Both the position numbers and the translations under genes were made by a program. Of a DNA stretch of 64,000 nucleotides, positions 8,004-17,022 are shown in pieces; within the stretch, counting starts at the first letter, position 1; the number at the start of each line of letters is the position of its first letter. The notes beneath the pieces were generated by a model that did no database searches, was not told the DNA's origin, and was given only the letters and a program-made list of their open reading frames with translations. Origin of the DNA: an uncultured Oscillospiraceae bacterium. GTDB taxonomy: Bacteria; Bacillota; Clostridia; Oscillospirales; Oscillospiraceae. The stretch spans positions 11,760 through 75,759 of the forward strand of contig CAKTVL010000006.1 of NCBI GenBank assembly GCA_934623575.1, in the 5' to 3' direction.

Positions 8004-8522
8004 ATTAGTAAGGTACAGCATCAACTGAACGAGGAGATCACCGACAAGGAGGTCCGCCTGATCGGCGAAAACGGCGAGCAGCTGGGCATTCTGTCCGGCG
8101 AGGAGGCACTGCGCACCGCAGAGGAGCAGGGCCTGGACCTGGTGAAGATCTCTCCGCAGGCTACGCCGCCGGTGTGCAAGCTGATGAACTACGGCAAGTA
8201 CAAGTTCGAGCAGAGCAAGCGCGAGAAGGAAGCCAGGAAGAACCAGCACGTCGTGGAGATCAAGGAGATCCGCATGTCCCCGGGCATCGACGTGGGCGAT
8301 TTCAACACCAAGCTGAAGAACGCACAGAAGTTCCTGTCCGACGGCAACCGCGTCAAGGTCTCCGTTCGCTTCCGCGGCCGCGAGATGGCGCACACCGAGA
8401 TCGGGCGCGAGCTGCTGAACAAGTTCGCTGAGCTGTGTACCGAAGTGTCCACCCTGGACAAAGCCGCCAAGCTGGAGGGAAGGAACATGTCCATCTTCCT
8501 GTCCCCCAAAGCCGGCAAATAA
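8004..8522 (+). CDS. infC: Translation initiation factor IF-3, AUU start
   Basis: IF-3 binds the 30S subunit, prevents premature 50S joining and checks the start codon. The 172-residue product shows the N-terminal INEEI-type motif ([21 protein letters not shown]) region and the C-terminal RFRGREMAH element. The start is taken as ATT, decoded as Met, eight bases after GGAGGT. This gives the beginning M-S-K-V-Q, closely matching other IF-3 proteins. The in-frame TTG upstream precedes the ribosome site and cannot use it. An AUU start is the classic autoregulatory feature of infC, because IF-3 itself rejects such codons. Confidence 0.93.
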   Translation: MSKVQHQLNEEITDKEVRLIGENGEQLGILSGEEALRTAEEQGLDLVKISPQATPPVCKLMNYGKYKFEQSKREKEARKNQHVVEIKEIRMSPGIDVGDFNTKLKNAQKFLSDGNRVKVSVRFRGREMAHTEIGRELLNKFAELCTEVSTLDKAAKLEGRNMSIFLSPKAGK

Positions 8523-8563
8523 GCATCATTCGCGAAGGATCATATTGGAAGGAGAAAACAACT

Positions 8564-8761
8564 ATGCCTAAACTGAAGACCCATAGCGGCGCAAAGAAGC
8601 GCTTCAATCTGACGAAGACCGGCAAGGTCAAGAGAGCTCACGCGTTCAAGAGCCACATCCTGACCAAGAAGGACACCAAGCGTGGCCGTCGTCTGCGCAG
8701 CACCACCTATGCTGACTGCACCACCGAGGCGACCATCCGCAAGATGATCCCTTACAAATAA
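8564..8761 (+). CDS. rpmI: 50S ribosomal protein L35
   Basis: A 65-residue basic protein beginning [14 protein letters not shown], the standard L35 start, and rich in Lys and Arg for 23S rRNA binding. The ATG follows GGAAGGAG. It lies between infC and rplT, the conserved order, and should share their transcript and L20 control. Confidence 0.97.
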   Translation: MPKLKTHSGAKKRFNLTKTGKVKRAHAFKSHILTKKDTKRGRRLRSTTYADCTTEATIRKMIPYK

Positions 8762-8796
8762 GAGACGGAATCGTTAGAATAGGAGGCAATTGAAAT

Positions 8797-9147
8797 ATGG
8801 CACGTGTTAAAGGCGCAATGATGGCGCGTAAAAGAAGAAACAAGACTCTGAAGATGGCCAAGGGCTACTGGGGCGCTAAGTCCAAGCACTTCAAGATGGC
8901 CAACGAGCAGGTCATGAAGTCCCTGACCTACGCCTATGTGGGTCGTCGTCTGAAGAAGCGGGACTTCCGTCAGCTGTGGATCACCCGTATCTCCGCCGCT
9001 GTCAAGCCCCAGGGCCTGAACTACTCCACCTTCATGCACGGTCTGAAGGTCGCCGGCATCCAGATCAACCGCAAGATGCTGTCCGAGATGGCCATCAACG
9101 ATCCCGTGGCGTTCGCCGCCCTGTGCGAGATCGCCAAGAAGGCGTAA
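8797..9147 (+). CDS. rplT: 50S ribosomal protein L20
   Basis: A 116-residue basic protein beginning [19 protein letters not shown]. It has the conserved [13 protein letters not shown] segment and a compact C-terminal domain (ending ALCEIAKKA). L20 is needed early in 50S assembly and is also the expected repressor that binds the leader of this operon. It is the last gene of infC-rpmI-rplT and is followed by a hairpin. Confidence 0.97.
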   Translation: MARVKGAMMARKRRNKTLKMAKGYWGAKSKHFKMANEQVMKSLTYAYVGRRLKKRDFRQLWITRISAAVKPQGLNYSTFMHGLKVAGIQINRKMLSEMAINDPVAFAALCEIAKKA

Positions 9148-9162
9148 CCTTTTGTATACATG

Positions 9163-9189
9163 CAGCGCCCTGCCCACGGCAGGGCGCTG
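9163..9189 (+). terminator. Hairpin after rplT
   Basis: A 12-bp stem, CAGCGCCCTGCC with GGCAGGGCGCTG, and a CAC loop lie 15 bases after the rplT stop. No clear T-run follows, so it may act as a weak terminator or an mRNA 3'-end stabiliser. Confidence 0.55.
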
Positions 9190-9262
9190 CGCTCATATTC
9201 CTGCTGGCAAAAGCTTGACAAGCCTGTTATAATACTCCTGAAAATGACCACGGAAAGGATGT

Positions 9263-10480
9263 ATGACCATGTATTGTACCAGAAAAATCAACGCGGATTA
9301 CACCTGGGTGGGCGCCGACTGCCGCCGCCTGGCGCTGTTTGAGGGCGTGTTCGGCGTGCCCGACGGCGTCAGCTTCAACAGCTATCTGCTGACGGACGAA
9401 AAGACCGTCCTGTTCGACACGGTGGATAACGCCGTACGCACCACCTTCCGGGAGAACGTGACCCACGCGCTGGCCGGGCGCACGCCGGACTACCTGGTGG
9501 TACACCACATGGAGCCGGATCACGCGGCGGAGATGGCGGACATGGCGCGGCTGTACCCGGACATGACCATCCTGTGCAGCGCCGCCGCCAAAAACATGAT
9601 CGCCCAGTTCTTCGACGCGGAGCTGGCCGCCCGCGTCACCGTGGTGAAGGAGGGCGACACCCTCTGCACCGGCAGGCACACCCTGCGCTTCATCGCCGCG
9701 CCCATGGTACACTGGCCGGAGGTGCTGATGACCTACGACGAGACGGACAAGCTCCTACTGACGGCGGACGCCTTCGGCAGCTTCGGCGCGCTGAACGGCT
9801 CCCTGTTCGCCGACGAGGTGGATTTCGACCGGGACGTGCTGGACGAGGCGCGGCGCTACTATGCCAACATCGTGGGCAAATACGGTGCGCAGGTGCAGGC
9901 GGTGCTGCAGAAGGCCGCCGGTCTGGACGTGCAGATGCTCCTGCCCCTCCACGGTCACGTCTGGCGGCGGGATCTGGGCTACATTCTGGGCAAATACGAC
10001 CTGTGGAGCCGCTACGAGCCGGAGACGCAGGGCGTGATGATCGCCTACGCCTCCGTGTACGGCAACACGGAAAACGCCGCCAACATTCTGGCCTGCCGCC
10101 TGGCCGAGCGGGGCGTGAAGGTGAAGATGTACGACGTGTCCGTGACGCCCAGCTCCTATGTGGTGTCCGATGCCTTCCGCTACAGCCATCTGGTGTTTGC
10201 CGCGCCTACCTACAACGGCGGCGTGTTCATCACCATGGACGAGCTGCTGCGGGATATCGCCTCCCACGGCCTGCAAAACCGTAGGTTCGCCCTGCTGGAA
10301 AACGGCACCTGGGCGCCCGTCACCGCCCGCCAGATGGCGGCGCTGATCGAGCCGCTGAAGGGCTGGCAGCAGGTGGGTGCGCCTGTGACCATCCGCTCTG
10401 CCGCCCACGAAGCGCAGATGCAGGCCGTCGAGCAGCTGGCCGCAGCCATTTCCGGTGATATTTCCGGGGAAAATCAGTAA
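9263..10480 (+). CDS. Flavodiiron protein (A-type flavoprotein, FprA-like)
   Basis: A 405-residue oxygen or nitric-oxide reductase of anaerobes. The N-terminal metallo-beta-lactamase-like domain holds the diiron ligands: HHMEPDHA near residue 81, then APMVHW, TADAFG and LPLHGH. The C-terminal flavodoxin domain begins near residue 255 with YASVYGNTENAA, the FMN phosphate loop. The enzyme reduces O2 to water (or NO to N2O) in the cytoplasm, using electrons from rubredoxin or a similar carrier. No rubredoxin gene is adjacent. It appears monocistronic between rplT and rpsB. Confidence 0.94.
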   Translation: MTMYCTRKINADYTWVGADCRRLALFEGVFGVPDGVSFNSYLLTDEKTVLFDTVDNAVRTTFRENVTHALAGRTPDYLVVHHMEPDHAAEMADMARLYPDMTILCSAAAKNMIAQFFDAELAARVTVVKEGDTLCTGRHTLRFIAAPMVHWPEVLMTYDETDKLLLTADAFGSFGALNGSLFADEVDFDRDVLDEARRYYANIVGKYGAQVQAVLQKAAGLDVQMLLPLHGHVWRRDLGYILGKYDLWSRYEPETQGVMIAYASVYGNTENAANILACRLAERGVKVKMYDVSVTPSSYVVSDAFRYSHLVFAAPTYNGGVFITMDELLRDIASHGLQNRRFALLENGTWAPVTARQMAALIEPLKGWQQVGAPVTIRSAAHEAQMQAVEQLAAAISGDISGENQ

Positions 10481-10508
10481 AAAACCGCGGCGAAAGGCCA
10501 AAAAACGC

Positions 10509-10537
10509 TTGCATTATGCCGCGGCGCGTGGTATTAT
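10509..10537 (+). promoter_or_regulatory. Promoter of rpsB-tsf
   Basis: TTGCAT and TATTAT are separated by 17 bp. Transcription would start near 10544, giving a GC-rich leader of about 105 nt with possible hairpins before rpsB. The leader may carry feedback control by S2, but I recognise no known motif. Confidence 0.65.
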
Positions 10538-10647
10538 ATTTCGGTGAATCCGCACAGCTTCGGACTTTCGGTCGGTGCCGCAAGGTTGGCCGGAGGGAGG
10601 AAGAGGCTGGAGGTACAAACTAAAATCAAAAGGAGAAACAAAACAAC

Positions 10648-11379
10648 ATGGCAAATCAGAACGTCGTATCCATGAAGGCTCTGCTGGAAGCAGGCGTCCA
10701 CTTCGGTCATCAGACCCGCCGCTGGAACCCCAAGATGGCTCCCTATATCTACACGGAGCGCAACGGCATCTATATCATCGACCTGCAGAAGACCGTTAAG
10801 AAGCTGGAGGAGGCCTATGCCTTCGTGCGTCAGCTGTCCGAGAACGGCCAGACCCTGCTGTTCGTGGGTACCAAGAAGCAGGCCCAGGAGGCCATCAAGG
10901 ACGAGGCGACCCGCTGCGGTATGTACTACGTCAACGCCCGCTGGCTGGGCGGCATGATGACCAACTTCAAGACCATGCGCACCCGTATCGACCGCCTGAA
11001 CCAGCTGAAGACCATGCAGGCCGACGGCACCTTCGATATGCTGCCCAAGAAGGAAGTCATCAAGCACCTGGGCGAGATCGAGAAGCTGGAGAAGTACCTG
11101 GGCGGCGTGAAGGAAATGAAGAAGCTGCCCGGCGCCCTGTTCATCGTGGACACCCGCAAGGAGCGCAACGCCATCGCCGAGGCTCATCGTCTGGGCATCC
11201 CCGTTGTGGCCATCGCCGACACCAACTGCGATCCCGACGAGATCGATTATCCCATCCCCGGCAACGACGACGCCATCCGCGCCATCAAGCTGATCGCTTC
11301 CGTCATGGCCAACGCCATGATCGAGGGCCGTCAGGGCGAGCAGGTGGAGGAGGCCGCCGAGGCCAAGGACGCTGAGTAA
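10648..11379 (+). CDS. rpsB: 30S ribosomal protein S2
   Basis: A 243-residue S2 protein. Signature segments are the N-terminal [19 protein letters not shown], the central [13 protein letters not shown] and the [13 protein letters not shown] stretch. S2 joins late in 30S assembly and helps bind S1 where present. It is cotranscribed with tsf, although an internal terminator hairpin separates them. The acidic C-terminal tail ([10 protein letters not shown]) is normal for the family. Confidence 0.97.
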   Translation: MANQNVVSMKALLEAGVHFGHQTRRWNPKMAPYIYTERNGIYIIDLQKTVKKLEEAYAFVRQLSENGQTLLFVGTKKQAQEAIKDEATRCGMYYVNARWLGGMMTNFKTMRTRIDRLNQLKTMQADGTFDMLPKKEVIKHLGEIEKLEKYLGGVKEMKKLPGALFIVDTRKERNAIAEAHRLGIPVVAIADTNCDPDEIDYPIPGNDDAIRAIKLIASVMANAMIEGRQGEQVEEAAEAKDAE

Positions 11380-11409
11380 GTCAGACCCGATAGATACCGC
11401 GTAACACAC

Positions 11410-11439
11410 GGGGCAGGGAAGTGTCCCTGCCCCTTTTTT
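11410..11439 (+). terminator. Attenuating terminator between rpsB and tsf
   Basis: A 10-bp stem, GGGGCAGGGA with TCCCTGCCCC, an AGTG loop and six T bases form an efficient-looking terminator. It should lower tsf expression relative to rpsB, as known for this operon in other bacteria. Confidence 0.8.
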
Positions 11440-11468
11440 GATGAACTAATTTACAGGAGGAAATAGAA

Positions 11469-12395
11469 ATGGCTTTTACTGCTGCTGATGTGAAGACCCT
11501 GCGCGAGATGACCAGCGTGGGTATGATGGACTGCAAGAAGGCGCTGGTGGAGTGCGACGGCGATATGGACAAGGCCGTTGAGTGGCTGCGCGAGAAGGGC
11601 CTGGCCAAGGCTGCCAAGAAGGCCGGCCGCATCGCCGCCGAGGGTATGTCCTACGCGCTGACCGAGAACGGTGTGGGCGTCGTGGTGGAGGTCAACTGCG
11701 AGACCGACTTCTGCGCCAAGAGCGACCTGTTCGTGGCCTTCGTCAAGGACATCGCCAAGGTCATCGCCGAGCAGGATCCCGCCGATGTGGACGCGCTGAT
11801 GAACTGCAAGTATGTCGGCTCCGACCTGACCGTTTCCGAGACCATGCCCGAGAAGGTCATGTCCATCGGTGAGAACCTGCAGATCCGCCGCTTCGTCCGC
11901 TTTGCCGAGAACACTAGCGTGGGCTATGTCCATGCCGGCGGCAAGATCGGCGTGCTGGTGAACCTGGCCGTGGAGGGCGGCATTGACGCCACCGAGATCG
12001 GCAAGAACGTCGCCATGCAGATCGCGGCCCTGAATCCCCGCTTCTGGGACAAGTCCCAGGTCACCGACGAGGTGCTGGCCGAGGAGAAGAAGATCGCTCT
12101 GGCCCTGATGGACACCGATCCCAAGATGGCCTCCAAGCCCGAAGCCGTCAAGGAGAAGATCGTCATGGGCAAGATGAACAAGTTCTACGAGGAGAACTGC
12201 CTGCTGCAGATGGAGTTCGTCCGCAGCGACATCTTCCAGGGCTCCGTGGAGAAGTACGTGGCCGACGCCGCCAAGAAGCTGGGCGGCTCCGTGAAGTTCG
12301 TGGACGCCGTGCGCTTCCAGACCGGCGAGGGCATCGAGAAGAAGCAGGAGGACTTCGCCGCTGAAGTCGCTGCTCAGATGAACATGGGCAAGTAA
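11469..12395 (+). CDS. tsf: Translation elongation factor Ts
   Basis: EF-Ts is the nucleotide exchange factor that releases GDP from EF-Tu. The 308-residue protein opens with the UBA-like domain and the TGxGMMDCKKAL-type motif (REMTSVGMMDCKKAL). The dimerisation core contains VVEVNCETDFCAKSD. Length and motifs are normal. The ATG follows AGGAGG. In Bacillus the next genes would be pyrH and frr, but here they are about 24 kb away. Confidence 0.97.
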   Translation: MAFTAADVKTLREMTSVGMMDCKKALVECDGDMDKAVEWLREKGLAKAAKKAGRIAAEGMSYALTENGVGVVVEVNCETDFCAKSDLFVAFVKDIAKVIAEQDPADVDALMNCKYVGSDLTVSETMPEKVMSIGENLQIRRFVRFAENTSVGYVHAGGKIGVLVNLAVEGGIDATEIGKNVAMQIAALNPRFWDKSQVTDEVLAEEKKIALALMDTDPKMASKPEAVKEKIVMGKMNKFYEENCLLQMEFVRSDIFQGSVEKYVADAAKKLGGSVKFVDAVRFQTGEGIEKKQEDFAAEVAAQMNMGK

Positions 12396-12410
12396 TTGCG
12401 GGATACCAGA

Positions 12411-12445
12411 GCATCCCCCGGCATACGCCGGGGGATGCTTTTTTT
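12411..12445 (+). terminator. Terminator after tsf
   Basis: A perfect 12-bp stem, GCATCCCCCGGC with GCCGGGGGATGC, has an ATAC loop and is followed by seven T bases. Confidence 0.85.
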
Positions 12446-12491
12446 GCGCGTGGGGAGCCGGCTGCCGGACAAATGGAGCGTGTCAGATAGG

Positions 12492-12519
12492 AAAAGAGCC
12501 GCCGTAAGGCGGCTCTTTT
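12492..12519 (-). terminator. Terminator of the 5'-nucleotidase gene
   Basis: A 12-bp stem, AAAAGAGCCGCC with GGCGGCTCTTTT, closes on GTAA. On the minus strand it ends in a T-run just after the nucleotidase stop. Confidence 0.8.
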
Positions 12520-12532
12520 GTATGTGCATGCG

Positions 12533-14155
12533 TCAGGAGACGGTGATGCGGCCGGCGGGCTCGCCGTACTGTGCCGCAGTGACAGCACCGTTCAGCGCGT
12601 CGGTGATGTAGTCCATCAGTACCTCGTCCAGCGACACGCCCAGATCGTAGTTGGCAACGGCGTTGACGAAGCGGTAGTAGGTATCGCCGCCGCTGGCCAG
12701 GAAGTCGTTGGTGGCGATGGTGTAGGTGGCGGACGGGTCAAAGTCCTTGCCGCCCACGGAGGTGATGGTCACGCGGTTGATGGTCTTGGGGGCGAAGTAG
12801 GTGGTGCCGGGGTATTCCTCGCCCTGGTCATAGGCGGCAGCGGTGTTCACGGTGAACTCGATGCCGGACACCTGCGGGAAGCCGCCCAGCGCCTCCGGCG
12901 TGCAGAAGGTGGAGGCCTCCAGCACCTCCAGCAGCTCGCTGCCGGTGATCTGAATGATGCTCAGGGTGTTGCCGAAGGGCAGCACGGTGTTGACGTCCTT
13001 CTTGGTGATGTCGCCGGCGGCGATGGTGGCGCGGATGCCGCCGCCGTTGGTAACGGCCGCGTCCACGGTGGTGCCCTCACGGGCGGCGCCCCAGACCATG
13101 GCGTCGGTGATCAGGTCGCCCAGATTGGTCTCCTCGGTGCGGTTGCCGGGGTCCTTCTCGCCGTTGAGGGTGACCTCGGTGGCGGCGAACACGGTGCCGT
13201 ACTCGGCCTCTACCTCCGCCAGGATGGCGGCGGCGCGGGCGGCGACGGCGCTGTCAGCGGGGATTTCGATGCCCTCGGTGGGCACGCATTCGGTGGTGAT
13301 GGCGCTGTCCTTGATGGTGACCACGCCGATGTTCTCCAGCTTGGTGCCGGTGGAGGTGAGGATGGTCTCGCCTACCTTGCGGTCAGCGTTGGTCTTTTCG
13401 GCGATCTCCTCCTCGGTGGAGTGGGAGTGGCCGTCGATGAACACGTCGATGCCGGTGACCTTCTCCAGCAGGTCGATGGAGCGGTTGGCGGTGGCGGCGG
13501 TCTCGTCGTCAATGCCCAGGTGGCCGATGCAGATCACGTAGTTGCAGCCCTCGTCCTCCCGCAGCATGGTGGCCATGTCCTGGGCGATCTGATACAGCTC
13601 CTCGCCGCCGGCGAAGGTCACACCCTGGATCTTGCCGGGGTGGGCCTTGGTGGCGGTCTCCGGGGTGTCCAGACCGAACACGCCGATCTTGGTGCCGCCG
13701 GGGGTGGTGAACACGGCCGCATCGTCAAAGGCCAGCTCGCCGTTGTACTTCACGTTGGCGGCCAGCACGGGGAACTGGGCGCTCTCCATGTTCTTCTTCA
13801 GGGCCTCAAAGCCGTAGTCGAACTCGTGGTTGCCCAACGCCGCAGCGTCGTAGCCCACCATGTTCATCAGCTCCACGGCGGTGGCGCCCTGAGACAGGCT
13901 CACGGCGGGGTCGCCCTGGCTGTAGTCGCCGGCGTCCAGGATCAGTACATAGGCGCCGTCGGCCTCGTACTGCTGTGCCAGCGCCGCCACCTTGGCATAG
14001 CCGTCGATGGCGCCGTGTACGTCGTTGGTGTGCAGGATGACCACCGGTTCGGTGGCCGTGGCGTCCGTGCCCTTTTCGGGCTTCTTTTCGCCGCAGGCAG
14101 CCAGAGAGAATACCATGACGACTGCCAGCAGCAGGGGCAACAGTTTCTTCTTCAT
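12533..14155 (-). CDS. Secreted 5'-nucleotidase / metallophosphatase lipoprotein
   Basis: A 540-residue lipoprotein of the UshA/YfkN family. A signal peptide ends in the lipobox SLAAC near residue 21. The calcineurin-like metallophosphatase domain carries HTNDVHG, LDAGDYSQGD and GNHEFDYG. The C-terminal half is a 5'-nucleotidase substrate domain with the N-G-G-G-I-R motif. It should hydrolyse extracellular nucleotides to nucleoside and phosphate at the outer face of the membrane. The start is the ATG before KKKLLPLL, preceded by AAGGAAGG. It is divergent from pstS, and shared Pho control would make it a phosphate-scavenging partner of the Pst importer. Confidence 0.9.
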   Translation of the reverse strand: MKKKLLPLLLAVVMVFSLAACGEKKPEKGTDATATEPVVILHTNDVHGAIDGYAKVAALAQQYEADGAYVLILDAGDYSQGDPAVSLSQGATAVELMNMVGYDAAALGNHEFDYGFEALKKNMESAQFPVLAANVKYNGELAFDDAAVFTTPGGTKIGVFGLDTPETATKAHPGKIQGVTFAGGEELYQIAQDMATMLREDEGCNYVICIGHLGIDDETAATANRSIDLLEKVTGIDVFIDGHSHSTEEEIAEKTNADRKVGETILTSTGTKLENIGVVTIKDSAITTECVPTEGIEIPADSAVAARAAAILAEVEAEYGTVFAATEVTLNGEKDPGNRTEETNLGDLITDAMVWGAAREGTTVDAAVTNGGGIRATIAAGDITKKDVNTVLPFGNTLSIIQITGSELLEVLEASTFCTPEALGGFPQVSGIEFTVNTAAAYDQGEEYPGTTYFAPKTINRVTITSVGGKDFDPSATYTIATNDFLASGGDTYYRFVNAVANYDLGVSLDEVLMDYITDALNGAVTAAQYGEPAGRITVS

Positions 14156-14260
14156 ACGCGTGCTTCCTTCCTTACAGCTCGTTTTCGCACTATCGTGCGT
14201 GTGCTGTAGGGATATTGTACCGTATAGCGGTAAAAGAAGCAAGCTATTTCGGCCTGTACT

Positions 14261-14277
14261 TTTACGCGGATTTTACA
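14261..14277 (+). promoter_or_regulatory. Pho-box-like direct repeat between nucleotidase and pstS
   Basis: TTTACG and TTTACA are repeated with an 11-bp period, the spacing of PhoP half sites in Firmicutes (consensus close to TTAACA with five bases between). Further TTACA elements lie at 14295-14315 but at a 13-bp spacing. It is placed to control both divergent genes. Confidence 0.5.
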
Positions 14278-14368
14278 TGGCTGTGATTTCCCGCTTTACA
14301 ATGGCTGCTTACAATATGACCTGTACACAGGAGATATCCAAATCGAAAAAGAAACGAGGTAATACGAT

Positions 14369-15214
14369 ATGAAAAAGATCATTGCCCTGCTGCTGACCGC
14401 CCTGCTGACGCTGAGTCTGGTGGCCTGCGGCGAGAAGAAGACTGACGACACCACCCCCGCCGGTGACCAGACCGCGGCCCTGACCGGTACCGTCTCCACC
14501 GACGGCTCCACCTCCATGGAGAAGGTCATCGGCGCTCTCAGCGAGTCCTTCATGGCCTCCAACAACGGCGTCACCGTCAACTATAACCCCACCGGCTCCG
14601 GCTCCGGCATCACCGCCGTGCAGGAGGGTACCTGCGACATCGGCCTGTCCTCCCGTGCGCTGAAGGACGAGGAGAAGTCCGCCGGCCTGAAGGAGACCGT
14701 GCTGGCTTATGACGGCATCGCCATCATCGTCCACCCGGACAACCCCGTCAGCGACCTGAGCATCGAGCAGATCGCCCAGCTGTACACCGGTGAGATCACC
14801 AACTGGAAGGACGTGGGCGGCAACGACGCCCAGGTGGTCCTGATCGGCCGTGAGGCCGCCAGCGGCACCCGCGACGGCTTCGAGTCCATCACCGGCACCA
14901 AGGACAAGTGCCAGTATCGTCAGGAGCTGACCTCCACCGGTGATGTGATCACCGCCGTCAGCCAGAACCCCGACGCCATCGGCTACGCCTCCCTGGCCTC
15001 CATCAAGGACAACGTCAAGGCCCTGAACGTGGACGGCGTCACCCCCAGCGAGGACACCGTCAAGGACGGCAGCTACAAGGTCCAGCGCCCCTTCGTGCTG
15101 GTGACCATGGAGGGCAAGGCCCTCTCCGATGTGGCCCAGGCGTTCTTTGACTACGCCACCTCCGCCGATGCCGTCGGCATCATCGCCAAGGCCGGCGCTG
15201 TGGCAGCAAACTGA
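14369..15214 (+). CDS. pstS: Phosphate ABC transporter substrate-binding lipoprotein
   Basis: PstS captures phosphate outside the cell and delivers it to PstCA. The 281-residue precursor has a signal peptide ending in LSLVAC (lipid-modified Cys near residue 20). Phosphate-contacting segments are recognisable: STDGSTSMEKV, GSGSGITAV, the serine-rich DIGLSSRAL and GREAASGTRDGF. It heads the pst operon, divergent from the nucleotidase, with a Pho-box-like element upstream. The 69-bp gap before pstC can form an imperfect hairpin that could lower downstream expression relative to pstS. Confidence 0.96.
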   Translation: MKKIIALLLTALLTLSLVACGEKKTDDTTPAGDQTAALTGTVSTDGSTSMEKVIGALSESFMASNNGVTVNYNPTGSGSGITAVQEGTCDIGLSSRALKDEEKSAGLKETVLAYDGIAIIVHPDNPVSDLSIEQIAQLYTGEITNWKDVGGNDAQVVLIGREAASGTRDGFESITGTKDKCQYRQELTSTGDVITAVSQNPDAIGYASLASIKDNVKALNVDGVTPSEDTVKDGSYKVQRPFVLVTMEGKALSDVAQAFFDYATSADAVGIIAKAGAVAAN

Positions 15215-15283
15215 AGGTAAGGCAGCGCGGACAGGCGACATCCCGGCGGATGCCGCCTTGTCCTGCGTGTATGAGGTGTCTGC

Positions 15284-16153
15284 ATGAAGGCAAAACGATT
15301 TTTAGAGAACGCCATCCACGGCTGGTTCCTGATCATGGGGCTGGTGACGGTGGGCTGCGTGCTGCTGATCTCGGTCTATCTGATCATCTCCGGCATCCCG
15401 GCCATCCGGGAGATCGGTCTTGTAAAATTCCTGTTCGGTCCGGTGTGGGACTCCAACGCGGCGGAGCCACAGTTCGGCATCCTGCCCTTTATCCTCACCA
15501 GTATCTACGGTACTGCGGGCGCGATCCTGCTGGGCGTGCCCGTGGGCTATATGACCGCCGTGTTCCTGGCCAAAATGGCCCCGCCGAAGCTGAAGACCGC
15601 CGTCTCCGCCGCGGTGAGCCTGCTGGCGGGCATCCCCTCCGTGGTCTACGGTCTGGTGGGTATGCTGGTGCTGGTGCCGGGCATCCGTCAGGTCTTCCGT
15701 ATTCCCGACGGCTCTGGACTGCTGGCGGCCATCCTGGTGCTGGCGGTGATGATACTGCCGTCGGTGATCAATGTGGCCATGACGGCGCTGGAGACGGTGC
15801 CCCGGGAGTACGAGGACGCCTCGCTGGCCCTGGGCGCCACGGCCACGGAGACGTGGTTCCGGGTGTCCGTCCCGGCGGCCAAGAGCGGCATCGCCGCGGC
15901 GGTGGTGCTGGGCGTGGGCCGCGCCATCGGCGAGGCCATGGCGGTGATGATGGTGTCCGGCAACGTGCCCAACATGCCGTCCCTGTTCCAGAGCGTGCGC
16001 TTTCTGACCACCGCCGTGGCCAGCGAGATGGGCTACGCCGCGGCGGGCCTGCAGCGGCAGGCGCTGTTTTCCATCGCGCTGGTGCTGTTCCTGTTCATCA
16101 TGCTCATCAACGCCGCGCTGAACTTCTTCCTGAAGCGCAGTAAGGAGAAATAA
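15284..16153 (+). CDS. pstC: Phosphate ABC transporter permease PstC
   Basis: A 289-residue inner-membrane permease with six predicted helices. The cytoplasmic coupling loop carries the EAA-type motif (ASLALGATATETWFRVSVP) that contacts PstB. With PstA it forms the phosphate channel. Length and order fit PstC, and the stop of this gene is two bases from pstA. The ATG is used after a short GC-rich intergenic hairpin. Confidence 0.95.
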   Translation: MKAKRFLENAIHGWFLIMGLVTVGCVLLISVYLIISGIPAIREIGLVKFLFGPVWDSNAAEPQFGILPFILTSIYGTAGAILLGVPVGYMTAVFLAKMAPPKLKTAVSAAVSLLAGIPSVVYGLVGMLVLVPGIRQVFRIPDGSGLLAAILVLAVMILPSVINVAMTALETVPREYEDASLALGATATETWFRVSVPAAKSGIAAAVVLGVGRAIGEAMAVMMVSGNVPNMPSLFQSVRFLTTAVASEMGYAAAGLQRQALFSIALVLFLFIMLINAALNFFLKRSKEK

Positions 16154-16155
16154 GT

Positions 16156-17022
16156 ATGGACAATGAGAGATTTTCCGTCCGCCGCCGTATCTGGGGCGGG
16201 ACGATGCGGGGGCTGATGGTGCTGTGCGCCGGCGTCACCTGCGCGCTGGCGGTATTCCTGATCGTCTATGTGCTCATCAAGGGCGTGCCGAACCTCAGCT
16301 GGCAGCTGCTGAGCACTAAGCCCAGCTATCTGGACGAGACCATCGGCATCCTGCCGGACATCATCAGCACCGTGTGCATGGTGCTGACCACACTGCTGGT
16401 GGTGCTGCCGGTGGGCGTGTGCGCGGCGGTGTATCTGACGGAGTATGCCGCCAACAAAAAGCTGGTGGCCGTGATCGAATACGCGGCGGAGACGCTGTCC
16501 GGCATCCCGTCCATCATCTACGGCCTGGTGGGGCAGATGTTCTTCTGTCAGTTTCTGGGCATGAAGAAATCCCTGATCGCCGGCGCCATGACGCTGGTGA
16601 TCATGAACCTGCCAACCATCATGCGCACCACCCAGGAGAGCCTTAAGACCGTGCCCCAGAGCTACCGCGAGGGCGCCTTCGGCCTGGGCGCGGGCAAGTG
16701 GCGCACCATCCGCACGGTGGTACTGCCCGGCTGCGTGGACGGCGTGCTCACCGGCTGCATCCTGGCGGTGGGACGCATTCTGGGCGAGACGGCGGCCCTG
16801 CTGTACACCGCAGGCTTTGCCCACACCCTGTACGGCACGCTGGGCGAGACGCTGAACAGCTCCGGCGCGACGCTGTCGGTGGCGCTGTACGTCTACGCCA
16901 AGGAGCAGGGCGAGTTCGACGTGGCCTTCGCCATCGCCGCCATCCTGATGGCCCTGGCGCTGCTGATCAACGTGGCCGCCATGCTGACCGGACGCTACTT
17001 CAAGAAACGGAGGAGCCTATGA
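16156..17022 (+). CDS. pstA: Phosphate ABC transporter permease PstA
   Basis: A 288-residue permease with six predicted helices and an EAA loop ([19 protein letters not shown]). It pairs with PstC to form the membrane channel. Its stop overlaps the start of pstB in an ATGA arrangement, so the two are translationally coupled. Confidence 0.95.
   Translation: MDNERFSVRRRIWGGTMRGLMVLCAGVTCALAVFLIVYVLIKGVPNLSWQLLSTKPSYLDETIGILPDIISTVCMVLTTLLVVLPVGVCAAVYLTEYAANKKLVAVIEYAAETLSGIPSIIYGLVGQMFFCQFLGMKKSLIAGAMTLVIMNLPTIMRTTQESLKTVPQSYREGAFGLGAGKWRTIRTVVLPGCVDGVLTGCILAVGRILGETAALLYTAGFAHTLYGTLGETLNSSGATLSVALYVYAKEQGEFDVAFAIAAILMALALLINVAAMLTGRYFKKRRSL

Noticed and set aside
9215..9233. Perfect TTGACA and TATAAT ahead of the flavodiiron gene
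   Set aside because: They are only seven bases apart, so they cannot form one promoter; the TATAAT may pair with an unrecognised upstream -35.
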